From NCBI GenBank assembly GCA_023418915.1, contig JAEZYU010000021.1, forward strand, positions 15,512 through 79,511: DNA of 64,000 bases, given 5' to 3'. This DNA comes from Bacillota bacterium. GTDB lineage: Bacteria; Bacillota; Clostridia; Acetivibrionales; DTU013. How positions within the stretch are numbered: position 1 is the first letter of the stretch; every line of letters starts with the position of its first letter. Position numbers and translations under genes: made by a program. The notes under the pieces were generated by a model, which was not told the DNA's origin, did no database searches, and was given only the letters and a program-made list of their open reading frames with translations. Below, piece after piece: positions 46,463 to 54,895 of this stretch.

Positions 46463-46522
46463 AACAAATGGGCATGCTATTAGTTGTTACCCTATGTATA
46501 TAATGCCATCATTGTAAAACAA

Positions 46523-46551
46523 TTGAAGGTGCATCTATGATGCACCTTCAA
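46523..46551. terminator. Terminator at the end of the sugar import operon
   Basis: TTGAAGGTGCAT (46523-46534) and ATGCACCTTCAA (46540-46551) form a 12-bp stem with a five-base loop. It lies 48 bp past the stop of the 46599 gene and has a U-rich tail (TTGTTTTAC) on the minus strand. Confidence 0.8.
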
Positions 46552-46598
46552 CACTTTATTTGTAATATATGATATTGTTTACACAAATTGAATAAGGC

Positions 46599-47771
46599 CT
46601 ATTGTATCTCATCTATCGTTACCCTTCGCCCTTCGTCACCGGATTTGCGAATAGCCTCCAGTATTCGGATGATCTGAGCACCGTCATTAAAGTCAGGCTT
46701 GACCGTATCCTTTCCTGCAATTGCTTTTAGGAAATCATTGAAGGCATTCACGAAGGTATGCTCATATCCGATGATATGCCCGGAGGGCCACCAGGCTGAC
46801 AGATATGGATGATCGCTCTCTGTCACCAGTATCCTGCGGAAGCCCTGTTCTCTGCCGTTTTGGGTGAAGTCCAGGAATTCCAGCTCGTTCATGCGTTCAA
46901 GATCGAATACGAGCGCTCCTTTACTGCCATAGACTTCAAAATAGTTATAGTTCTTCCTTCCTACAGCAAAGCGCGAGGATTCGATACTGCCTAGAGCTCC
47001 ATTGCTGAACTCCGCTATTGCAAAGGATGCGTCATCTACTTCTACATCGCCCATCTCAGTCGTGCTGGTGCCTGTACCGGCAGTAAATGCGGTTGCGCCT
47101 GTGCCAGGCAGCGGGCGCCTTTTAATGAATGTCTTATTGACTGCGGTAACCGCCTCAGGTTCGCCTATCAAAAAGCGAGCCAGATCCATTGCATGGGATG
47201 ACAGGTCAAACAAAGGTCCTCCTCCTGCTTTATCCTTACGGAGCTGCCACGATAGCGGAAAGCTCGGATCTGTGATCCAATCCTGCAAATAAGTACCGCG
47301 CCAGTGATAAATCGTACCTATTCTTCCCTCATCGATCAGCTGCTTTGCGAAAGCTACTGCTGGAGCCCTGCGGTAGTTGTGGTTGAGGTAATGCACTACC
47401 CCTGCCTTGTTTGCTGCATCCACCATTTCCTTTGCATCTGCATATGTCAGCGTAAACGGCTTCTCGCACACTATGTGCTTACCAGCCTTTGCGGCTGCGA
47501 TTGCCATTTCCTTATGTTCAAATGTAGGCGTGCCTATGTCTACTATATCGATATCGCTGCGCTCCATTACACTGCGCCAGTCATAAGTGACTTCCTCAAA
47601 ACCCCACCTTTGAGCAAAATCTTCCAGCGGGGTCTTGTTGCCTGCTATCACCTTAAGTACGGGCTCAAAGTCTGCATCAAAGAACTCCTTCACCCTGCGC
47701 CATGCATTGCTGTGCGCCTTGCCCATGAAGCCGCCGCCTATCATTGCTATATTTATTTTTTTCTTTCCCAT
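46599..47771 (-). CDS. Gfo/Idh/MocA-family oxidoreductase (A)
   Basis: A 390-aa NAD(P)-dependent sugar or inositol-type dehydrogenase. The Rossmann motif is IGGGFMGKAHSNAW and the conserved EKPFTLTYADAKEM carries the catalytic lysine (CEKP). NHNYRRAPAVAFAKQLIDEG and the C-terminal beta-sheet follow. It is the last gene of the import operon, so it probably oxidises or interconverts the imported sugar. A Thr/Gly-rich insert (about 225-240) is not usual in the family. The substrate is unassigned. Confidence 0.92.
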   Translation of the reverse strand: MGKKKINIAMIGGGFMGKAHSNAWRRVKEFFDADFEPVLKVIAGNKTPLEDFAQRWGFEEVTYDWRSVMERSDIDIVDIGTPTFEHKEMAIAAAKAGKHIVCEKPFTLTYADAKEMVDAANKAGVVHYLNHNYRRAPAVAFAKQLIDEGRIGTIYHWRGTYLQDWITDPSFPLSWQLRKDKAGGGPLFDLSSHAMDLARFLIGEPEAVTAVNKTFIKRRPLPGTGATAFTAGTGTSTTEMGDVEVDDASFAIAEFSNGALGSIESSRFAVGRKNYNYFEVYGSKGALVFDLERMNELEFLDFTQNGREQGFRRILVTESDHPYLSAWWPSGHIIGYEHTFVNAFNDFLKAIAGKDTVKPDFNDGAQIIRILEAIRKSGDEGRRVTIDEIQ

Positions 47772-47912
47772 ACTAAACCTCCTTTTCTCTTAGCAGTGAA
47801 AATGCTTTTGAAAAAAACCACCTGGTACTGCTTCGATAGGTGCTGCTATACTGCCTTCATATTACGATATTCTATGTACGGCCTGGGCAGCATCCTTTCA
47901 TCAAACACCGGC

Positions 47913-48773
47913 TTAAGCGAATTTAGCGCCGATTTTCTTCAGATTTTTAACACTGACTGCGATCGCTTCTTCCTCCATACCAAGCCACTCGGGAGCCGGA
48001 GCATCGATCTCGACTGCCAGGAAGCCTTTATAGCCTGCCTTGCTGAGTAATTCAGCCAGCTTGAAGTTGTCCACCATTCCAAATCCAACCGGAACACCAC
48101 AGAAGAAATACCAGTCGGTGGGTTTAGCTGTCGGATGCAGCTTCAGATCCTTAATATGAGTTGAAAATACGTATGGAGCAAGTTTTTCCATGCCAGCCAC
48201 CGGATCATCCAAAAGACGAAGGAAATTGCCTGTGTCAAAGTTAATTCCAAAGTTAGGTGAGTCAACAGCCTGAATCATTTCAAGCATCTCATCTGATGTA
48301 TAGTCTATATGGTTTTCCGTCGCAAGCTTGACACCATTTGCCTCAGCTATCTTGACAGCTTCCTTGTACATGGGTACTAGCCTTGCGATATGCTCGCGAT
48401 GATTTTCATGACGCCAGTCAAATGCAGACCCTGTTATGCGCATTACATCAGTACCGAGCAGCCGAGTTTTTGGTATGAGTGTTTTCATTTCTTCGAAAGC
48501 ATCGGGATTCAGGCCGCGTTCCAGACCGTTGGGATGACCCCATGCAAATACTGTATCGAAACCGTATTCCTTTATCTTTGCGCCCAGTTCCTTCAGATAA
48601 CCATCATCCAGGCTTGGCAGGAAGCAGGTTTCAAGTGATACACCATCTACATCCAGTTTTTTGGCAAATGCTAAAAAGTCATCTACTGTTTTCAATTTTT
48701 CCGGCTTTTCCTGGAAATCATATACCTCTCCAAAAAGCCTGTGGAAGCAATAACTGTCAATACCTATCTTCAT
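47913..48773 (-). CDS. Sugar phosphate isomerase/epimerase (AP endonuclease 2 superfamily)
   Basis: A 286-aa TIM-barrel protein (IolE/IolI-like). It starts MKIGIDSYCFHRLFGEVYDF. Metal-ligand candidates are the His in FAWGHPN, E in LATENHIDYTSDEML, D in NFGINFDTGNFLRL, H in FSTHIKDLKLHP and E in FLAVEIDAPAPEW. It lies between the ABC permease and the oxidoreductase on the same strand. Its role is presumably a ketose/aldose or inosose step. Confidence 0.9.
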   Translation of the reverse strand: MKIGIDSYCFHRLFGEVYDFQEKPEKLKTVDDFLAFAKKLDVDGVSLETCFLPSLDDGYLKELGAKIKEYGFDTVFAWGHPNGLERGLNPDAFEEMKTLIPKTRLLGTDVMRITGSAFDWRHENHREHIARLVPMYKEAVKIAEANGVKLATENHIDYTSDEMLEMIQAVDSPNFGINFDTGNFLRLLDDPVAGMEKLAPYVFSTHIKDLKLHPTAKPTDWYFFCGVPVGFGMVDNFKLAELLSKAGYKGFLAVEIDAPAPEWLGMEEEAIAVSVKNLKKIGAKFA

Positions 48774-48807
48774 GTATAACCCTCCTGTTATTTTATTTAT
48801 ATAATTA

Positions 48808-48846
48808 CCAATTTCTCAGCCGGCATACAGCCGGTTGAGAAATTGG
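48808..48846 (-). promoter_or_regulatory. Intercistronic hairpin between permease and isomerase genes
   Basis: A 16-bp stem (48808-48823 with 48831-48846, one G-T pair) with a 7-base loop. It lies just ahead of the isomerase ribosome site and has no U-tract, so it is more likely to stabilise or process mRNA than to terminate. Confidence 0.5.
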
Positions 48847-48914
48847 ATACAGTCAGGATTACAGATTTTCACTTATTATCTGTCTGATCTAAAATCCTAA
48901 TAATTTCACTGTTA

Positions 48915-49892
48915 TCACAGATCCTTATCCTTTCTCTGAAGGAGAACGGCTGCGATTATTATCAATCCTTTAAAGGCATTTATCAGATACACATTCACGC
49001 CGAGCAGCGTAATCATGTTGTTGATAATTCCAAGGATCAGCATACCAAAGAGCGCTCCCGAAACCTTGCCCTTGCCGCCTTCCATCGAAATACCACCGAT
49101 TACTGTCATTGCGATCGCATTGAGTTCATATGCGTTTCCTGACGATGTGGAGTTAATCGAACCCATACGCGAGCTTTCTACGATAGCAGCAACCGATATT
49201 GCCAGACCGAGAAGGGTAAAGGCCAGTATCTTTATTTTGTCGGTGTTGATACCGGAAAGCCGGGTTGCCTTCTCATTGGATCCTACTGCATATATGTGGC
49301 GTCCAAGCCTCGTATATTTTGATACGAACCAAAATATCACGAACATAACTGCATAGTATATGACAGGCATCGGTATCTTGCCGAACAGCATATAATTAGA
49401 TATCTGTGTGTAGAACGGAGCCTTTGTCTTGTCGAGGTAGAATCCGCCGCCCTGCATAAAGAACATGCTCAGTGAACGGTATATATACATCATACCAAGT
49501 GTTACTATAAATGAAGGAACACGCCCCTTTGTCACTATAATACCTGTGACAGTAGACATTGCACAGCCTGCAACTATGGCGATGATAATACCAATTAAAA
49601 CATTACCGGTACTATTGACAAACGATACGGTAATTGCGGCAACTGCTACCATCTGCGCACCGACAGAAAGGTCTATATTCCCTGAGATAATAACAAATGC
49701 CATTCCCAGTGCTATTATACCTATAACCGCATGGTTTCGCAGAATATTCATGAAGTTCTGCAGCGACAGAAACTGAGAGCCTTCAGCCAATGTCGCGATA
49801 AATATCATCGCAAGCACTACAAGAATAATGCTGTTATTGCTCGCGATCTTTTTCAGAGAACCAAATCTCTGCTTGGAAATTGTGTTTTGCAT
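48915..49892 (-). CDS. Sugar ABC transporter permease (RbsC type)
   Basis: A 325-aa inner-membrane permease with about nine hydrophobic segments. The conserved cytoplasmic loop is AVGSNEKATRLSGINTDKIK, which contains the coupling helix (AxxLSGI) used by RbsC/MglC/AraH. The start region (QFLSLQNFMNILRNHAVIG) and GIIVTKGRVPSFIVTLGMM also match the ribose-permease family. It is downstream of its ATPase by 19 bp. Confidence 0.95.
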   Translation of the reverse strand: MQNTISKQRFGSLKKIASNNSIILVVLAMIFIATLAEGSQFLSLQNFMNILRNHAVIGIIALGMAFVIISGNIDLSVGAQMVAVAAITVSFVNSTGNVLIGIIIAIVAGCAMSTVTGIIVTKGRVPSFIVTLGMMYIYRSLSMFFMQGGGFYLDKTKAPFYTQISNYMLFGKIPMPVIYYAVMFVIFWFVSKYTRLGRHIYAVGSNEKATRLSGINTDKIKILAFTLLGLAISVAAIVESSRMGSINSTSSGNAYELNAIAMTVIGGISMEGGKGKVSGALFGMLILGIINNMITLLGVNVYLINAFKGLIIIAAVLLQRKDKDL

Positions 49893-49911
49893 TTTTCCCG
49901 TCTCCCCAATT

Positions 49912-51423
49912 TTAGTTTAGACTGCCGCCTGTAGACAGTATCATAATGTTCTCTTCAGTCAGCTGATCGCGACTCAGCTCTCCCCGCAGTTCTCCATGAT
50001 ACATGACGAGTACGCGGTCGCATAGCTTGATGATTTCCTGGGCCTCACCCGATGTAACGATTACTCCGATGTTCTGCTTCGCCAGTTTCATTATTTCTGA
50101 ATATATTTCATTCTTTGCACCGACATCTACTCCCTGTGTCGGGTTGGACATTATCATGATATCCGGTTTGGCGTTCAGCCATTTCGAAAGTACTGCCTTC
50201 TGCTGATTGCCGCCGGATAAGCTAGTTATCTTATTTAATATGTTTCCTGCCTTAATACGCAGCTTTTCACAGTACTCCTGAGCTATCACTTTTTCTTTTT
50301 TGCTGCTCAGTGTGATACCCACACAGCATTTTTCCAATGCCGTAATGGTGATGTTATCCTGGACCGACAGGTCCTTAATAATTGCATTTTCCTTGCGGTT
50401 GGGCGGCAAATATCCGATACCATGCTTTTTTGCCTGTGATGGATGGTGAATTGATAATGGTTTACCATTTTTCAATACTGTACCTGCATGTGCCAAATCA
50501 CCAAACAGCGCTCGTACCATCTCATCCTTACCATCACCCAATAGTCCGGTTATGCCAAGGATTTCGCCCTCTTTCAGTGAGAAGCTCACACCCTTGACGC
50601 AGTTTTCAACATTCATTTCTTTTACTTCCAGCAATGTGCTTCCTATCTTGTGAACTTCATAGACCTGCTGACTGAGCACGTCTTTTCCGACCATCATCTT
50701 TGCTATATCAGTCTGGTTTATCTTTGTGCCATCCTGCTGCATTATGCTTCCGGAAGATACATTTTCTCCATTTCGCAGTACGGTGTAGCTGTCACAGAAG
50801 TCAACGACCTCGCCTAGCTTATGCGAAATAAATATTACTGTAACGCCATGGTCTTTTGTCAAACTGCGAATTACCGAAAAAACGTTGTCAATTTCTTTCT
50901 GTGTCAGTGATGTAGTCGGCTCATCCATTATAATGACCTTTGCATCCATCAACAGTGCTTTTGCTATTTCAACAACCTGCTTGAACGAGGTTTCCAGATC
51001 CCTCATCATTTTTCTGGGATCAATGGAAACGTTCATTTTTTTAAATACCTTTTCCGTTTCCTCACACATTTTTTTTGCATCAAGTATTCCGGTCTTTTTA
51101 TACAGCTCATGTCCCAGGAACATATTTTCATACACCTTCAAGTCGTTTACGACATTGAGCTCCTGGTGGATGAATGCAACGCCCAGCGCCTGGGAATCCG
51201 CCGGTGAATTTATCTTTTCCGGTTTGCCGAACAAAAATATCTCCCCTGAGTCCTTAGGCGTGACTCCTCCGAGTATGTTCATAAGTGTAGTTTTGCCTGC
51301 CCCGTTTTCGCCTAACAGTGCGTGGATTTCGCCCTGCCGCACATTGAGACTGACACTTTTTAAAACCGTGACACCGCTGTACGATTTAACAATGTCTTTC
51401 ATCTGCAATGAGCAATTTTCCAT
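49912..51423 (-). CDS. Sugar ABC transporter ATP-binding protein (RbsA/MglA type)
   Basis: A 503-aa double ATPase subunit. The first half has Walker A GENGAGKTT, signature-region ETSFKQVVEIAKALL and Walker B VIIMDEPTTSLT. The second half has a degenerate Walker A (GLLGDGKDE), LSGGNQQKAVLSKWLNAKPD and MSNPTQGVDVGAK in place of the usual DEPTxGVD. That asymmetry is standard for RbsA/MglA. It drives uptake of a monosaccharide or polyol. Confidence 0.95.
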   Translation of the reverse strand: MENCSLQMKDIVKSYSGVTVLKSVSLNVRQGEIHALLGENGAGKTTLMNILGGVTPKDSGEIFLFGKPEKINSPADSQALGVAFIHQELNVVNDLKVYENMFLGHELYKKTGILDAKKMCEETEKVFKKMNVSIDPRKMMRDLETSFKQVVEIAKALLMDAKVIIMDEPTTSLTQKEIDNVFSVIRSLTKDHGVTVIFISHKLGEVVDFCDSYTVLRNGENVSSGSIMQQDGTKINQTDIAKMMVGKDVLSQQVYEVHKIGSTLLEVKEMNVENCVKGVSFSLKEGEILGITGLLGDGKDEMVRALFGDLAHAGTVLKNGKPLSIHHPSQAKKHGIGYLPPNRKENAIIKDLSVQDNITITALEKCCVGITLSSKKEKVIAQEYCEKLRIKAGNILNKITSLSGGNQQKAVLSKWLNAKPDIMIMSNPTQGVDVGAKNEIYSEIMKLAKQNIGVIVTSGEAQEIIKLCDRVLVMYHGELRGELSRDQLTEENIMILSTGGSLN

Positions 51424-51524
51424 GTTAGTCTCCTCACTAATCTCTCGAAATCACAGCGACACTGTGACTCTATTTGTTGAATAATGATCCTCTTTAATCA
51501 GTTTTTCATATAATATTTTACTTT

Positions 51525-51557
51525 ATATAGGAGACGGCTTAATGCCGTCTCCTATAT
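51525..51557 (-). promoter_or_regulatory. Strong hairpin between binding-protein and ATPase genes
   Basis: The arms 51525-51538 and 51544-51557 are exact reverse complements (14 bp, loop TTAAT). No clear U-tract follows. Such hairpins often stabilise the binding-protein part of the transcript, giving it a higher level than the ATPase and permease. Confidence 0.65.
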
Positions 51558-51591
51558 ACGATTTCTGTCAGTTGGTCACCAAGTCCGGATA

Positions 51592-52608
51592 TTAGTACGG
51601 AGCATCAGGTGTGATGTGGTTCTCGTCCAACCATGCCTGGTAGGTTCCCAAGTCAAGAGTCTTTGCAGGAATTATTGTCTCAGCGTCATAGGTTTTGCCT
51701 TCCTGTAGGCCTGCAGCTATCTCAACACATGTGATCATCATGTAAGGATCATATGTCTGTGATGATATAGCCATTTCAGGATACTCCTCCATGACCTTGA
51801 AGTAAGCCTGTGATCCGCCGCCGCCTGTGATAGCCTTGATGTCATCCATACGGCCTGCTTCGTTTACAGCCTGGATAAGACCGATTGAAAGCTCATCGTC
51901 TGTGGAGTATATGGCATCTATTCCATCCGGGTATGCAGTCAGTATATCTGTCATTATTCGCAGACCGGTTTCAGGAGCACCGTTTTCTGCACCGTATTCC
52001 TGGAGGATCTCTATCTCAGGATACTTTTCAGCAACTGTATCTCTGAAGCCCTTAACACGTATATTAAATATTTCACCATATGCAGGGATGTTTGCAATAA
52101 CTACCTTGCCCTTGCCGCCGAGCTTCTCAGCGATGTAATCGGCGCCTATAACGCCCATCTGATAGTTGTTTCCTGCTACATAGTAGTCAGGTTCTGTAGC
52201 ACCGAGAGTACGGTCGAAGTTGATCAGAGTGATACCTGCATCCTTTACCTTCTGTGCAGCAGTACCGAGTGTGTCGTTATGCGGCATCAGAACGATAGTT
52301 TCGCAGCCCAGCTGTATCAATTCATCGATATGATTAGCCTGGGTGTTTTCATCTGCTGATACGAGGAGCTTGTAATTGAGTCCAAGCCTCTTTGCTGTCT
52401 GATCAGCTGCCCATTGGACTGCTGCTACCCAGCCTGTAGGTGCTTCGGGAACGGTGATACCAATAAGGCCCTTTTCATCAGCTGCAGGAGTCTCATTTGG
52501 TGTTTCATTTGGTGTTTCATTTGGTGTTTCCACCGGCTGCTGTGATGAACATGCAACAGCTGATAATGCAAGTACCAAACACAGTACGACTACAAATAGT
52601 TTCTTCAT
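51592..52608 (-). CDS. Sugar ABC transporter substrate-binding lipoprotein
   Basis: A 338-aa periplasmic-binding-protein-type lipoprotein (cell-surface anchored). The signal peptide ends in the lipobox AVAC (C20), followed by a triple NETP repeat linker (about 28-40) and a two-lobe Peripla_BP_4 domain (DELIQLGCETIVLMPHNDTL; NFDRTLGATEPDYYVAGNNY; AIYSTDDELSIGLIQAVNEA). The family binds pentoses, hexoses or polyols. First transport gene of the import operon, 65 bp after the epimerase remnant. Confidence 0.95.
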   Translation of the reverse strand: MKKLFVVVLCLVLALSAVACSSQQPVETPNETPNETPNETPAADEKGLIGITVPEAPTGWVAAVQWAADQTAKRLGLNYKLLVSADENTQANHIDELIQLGCETIVLMPHNDTLGTAAQKVKDAGITLINFDRTLGATEPDYYVAGNNYQMGVIGADYIAEKLGGKGKVVIANIPAYGEIFNIRVKGFRDTVAEKYPEIEILQEYGAENGAPETGLRIMTDILTAYPDGIDAIYSTDDELSIGLIQAVNEAGRMDDIKAITGGGGSQAYFKVMEEYPEMAISSQTYDPYMMITCVEIAAGLQEGKTYDAETIIPAKTLDLGTYQAWLDENHITPDAPY

Positions 52609-52673
52609 GCTCTTCCTCCTTGATCTAATAGGTTTATATCACAAACGGCAGTTGCCGTATGTGTCAAATGTGA

Positions 52674-53021
52674 TCACCCGAAAACGGATCTCAAATAATG
52701 TAATCCGTTACGAGCAAGACGGTCAGGGCTTTCTGCCAGCGGCCGCCATAGCGATACTGCTTTTGCAATTTCCTTAATTTCAGGTGTGAAGGACTCTATA
52801 ACAACAGGTCCGTTATAGTCCGCTTCATTGAGTGCCTTTCGGATCTCCCTCCAATTGAAGTGATCCTCTCCTGGTGTTCTGCGATCATTGGCGCAGGCAT
52901 GAAAATCTTCTACAGCGATTTCATATATATCAAATCCTATTTCCTTTACATGCTTCAGTTGATCTATTCTGGCTGTAGAAAATGGCGATACCCAAATATG
53001 CGAGCTAGCACCAATCATCAT
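52674..53021 (-). pseudogene. D-tagatose/psicose 3-epimerase-like gene with internal in-frame deletion
   Basis: A 115-aa ORF. The N-terminal 39 residues (IGASSHIWVSPFSTARIDQL...IEIAVED in pattern) match the first barrel strand and helix of the ketose 3-epimerase family. The rest (FHACANDRRTPGEDHFNW...VIESFTPEI...SLWRPLA...LARNGLHYLR) matches the last third of the same family. About 165 middle residues are missing at the ED-FH join. The remaining His and Glu are expected metal ligands, but the other two acidic ligands fall in the lost part, so it cannot be an active barrel. It is the first gene after the promoter. Confidence 0.8.
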
Positions 53022-53161
53022 AACATTTACTCCGATAGTTGTTTTTGTTTGTTTACCGTGTATTGTTCCTCAAATCTTTATCAGCTAACTATTTCGGGCT
53101 TTTTAACTTCACTTACTTCACATGTGTTTCCTCAACTTGTTATAATCAGTTCATATAAAAT

Positions 53162-53190
53162 AATATATCAGTTGATGCACTGCATGTCAA
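53162..53190 (-). promoter_or_regulatory. Promoter of the sugar import operon
   Basis: On the minus strand TTGACA (53190-53185), a 17-bp spacer and TATATT (53167-53162), close to consensus, about 140 bp upstream of the epimerase remnant. Confidence 0.75.
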
Positions 53191-53194
53191 TAAT

Positions 53195-53284
53195 AAACGA
53201 TAATTTTCATTAATATATGCTAATCGCAATATGGACAATTGCCCATAATCAAAAAATAAACGGAAGTAAAATGAAATTAAACGA
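53195..53284 (-). promoter_or_regulatory. Candidate DeoR-family operator upstream of the import operon
   Basis: Minus-strand boxes TCGTTT (53284-53279), TCATTT (53274-53269) and TCCGTT (53264-53259) are spaced exactly 10 bp. A further TCGTTT (53200-53195) sits 4 bp upstream of the -35 box. The same box pattern recurs at 57119-57144. Confidence 0.6.
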
Positions 53285-53436
53285 TAGAATATATCGGAAA
53301 CTATCCCGTTTTCTTATTTATCTGCATATATCAGACAAATTATCCGTTTTACCGAGTAAAGAATTTCTTAATTTTTCATTGATTTTTACTCAGAGATTAC
53401 TGAGATTCATAAAAGATCGTTTGATCTAAACCCTTT

Positions 53437-53473
53437 AGCAGTTCTGAAGCCATTAGCTGACTTCAGAACTGCT
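53437..53473. terminator. Hairpin downstream of the fucose-isomerase-like gene
   Basis: AGCAGTTCTGAAG (53437-53449) and CTTCAGAACTGCT (53461-53473) form a 13-bp perfect stem 44 bp past the stop. It has no long U-tract, but its position between two units suggests termination. The rest of the 53022-53516 gap holds the promoter, operator and AT-rich sequence with no gene. Confidence 0.6.
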
Positions 53474-53516
53474 TATGAGCAGCAAATCTGTATGATACAT
53501 AGACCTGTATAACAAA

Positions 53517-54845
53517 TCACAATTCGGTTACTTCAAAGCCGAAGACCTTGGCCATCTGCCTAAGCTGAGGCCTGACATCGCCGGTTATAATCAGGGAATG
53601 GTGCGAACAGAGTGCATCCATTACCTTGTGACCGTCCTTGTAGCGTATCAGAGCTCCATTTCTGCAGTCGGAGCCCGGATATTGTACATAGTCCTCGATC
53701 TCAGCCTCTATGATGCTGAGCTTTTTAAAGCCGGGATATATTTTTGCCAATGTAACCTTTCCTTTAGGCATCTGGCAGTCTATCACGATTGCATCATCAT
53801 TCACAATTTCAAGGACCTTAGGACGTAATGTCCACTGAGTGCAAAAGCTCCTCGGTGCAAGTCCGAAGTAGCCGCAGTGCACTCCAAGAGCATGATTGTC
53901 CGGATCCTCTATATCCGGGAATTTATCAATACGCTCGTGTGCAAGAGCTGCCATACCGACCAGGAACGGATACAGATTCGTCATCATGATCGGCTTTTCA
54001 ATGGTACGATGGATTATATATGTGGACAACAAGGTCAGCGTATCTCCTTCACATGCCCATATGATGTTGTCGCGTTCAAAAAGCATGCTCCAGGCCAGGC
54101 ATGGCGTAGTGTCGCAATTGAATGACTCGTTGAGGCAGTTGGATCCCACGCCGGCAACATCGCCAATTTCATCTATAACTTCCTTGACTGCAATATATAT
54201 CTTGACTGCGCGCAGGTATGCCATCTGACAAACGCCTTCCTGGTTTATGTTCCAGTCTGCGCTTACCTCTAAAGCTTCCTCATCAGATATTTGCTTCGCA
54301 CGGTCGCTGACTTCCTTCCAGCTGCGGTATATCAGTCTGCAGCCAAAGACGCTCTCCATGGTCTCAGTGCTTTCCTTTTCCCACCAGTAAAAGCGTTTGA
54401 ATATATTGGCCTGCATGCCTTCTCCCGGTGAATCCTGAAACATTAGGAATTTTGCACCGGTCATCAAACTTCGTTTAACTGCTGTGGCTCTCAGTACGGT
54501 TTTTGCCATTTCTATGCTGTATGGTGAAAATACTGTACACCCCAGATCGCGCAGATATGTCACGATCTCCCAGTCCCACATCTCAACGGTACCGAATCGT
54601 GAGGTAAGAACTACCATCGGCATATTATATGCCTTAAGCTCATCATTGTGCCGAAATGCTGCAAAGATCAACTGTGGGAACAATATTGCATCCGCTTCCG
54701 GTAATTCATCTCCAACACAAACCTCAGGAAGAAACTCAGCTATATCACCGTAAAAATCCCGAAGGCGAGTCATCTGATCCTGAAACTCCTGCCTTTCACG
54801 CTCGTTTGCCTCAGCAAAATACAATGGAACCAGACGAACTTTCAT
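53517..54845 (-). CDS. L-fucose/L-arabinose isomerase-superfamily protein
   Basis: A 442-aa protein related to the FucI/AraA isomerase fold, with no signal peptide. Recognisable segments are the N-terminal domain (MKVRLVPLYFAEANERERQE), a central VGSNCLNESFNCDTTPCLAW resembling the isomerase domain of FucI-like proteins, and a C-terminal SHHSLIITGDVRPQLRQMAK. Similar FucI-like proteins act on varied ketose/aldose pairs, so the reaction is likely isomerisation, but active-site residues were not all confirmed. It follows the zinc dehydrogenase and precedes a hairpin. Confidence 0.8.
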   Translation of the reverse strand: MKVRLVPLYFAEANERERQEFQDQMTRLRDFYGDIAEFLPEVCVGDELPEADAILFPQLIFAAFRHNDELKAYNMPMVVLTSRFGTVEMWDWEIVTYLRDLGCTVFSPYSIEMAKTVLRATAVKRSLMTGAKFLMFQDSPGEGMQANIFKRFYWWEKESTETMESVFGCRLIYRSWKEVSDRAKQISDEEALEVSADWNINQEGVCQMAYLRAVKIYIAVKEVIDEIGDVAGVGSNCLNESFNCDTTPCLAWSMLFERDNIIWACEGDTLTLLSTYIIHRTIEKPIMMTNLYPFLVGMAALAHERIDKFPDIEDPDNHALGVHCGYFGLAPRSFCTQWTLRPKVLEIVNDDAIVIDCQMPKGKVTLAKIYPGFKKLSIIEAEIEDYVQYPGSDCRNGALIRYKDGHKVMDALCSHHSLIITGDVRPQLRQMAKVFGFEVTEL

Positions 54846-54895
54846 TTATCCAACCTCCCAACACATTTTATTATTCAAAACATCCTTCACAACCA

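Noticed and set aside
53217..53429. Plus-strand ORF of 70 aa in the 53.2 kb gap
   Set aside because: It has no ribosome site, is AT-rich and overlaps the candidate operator array.
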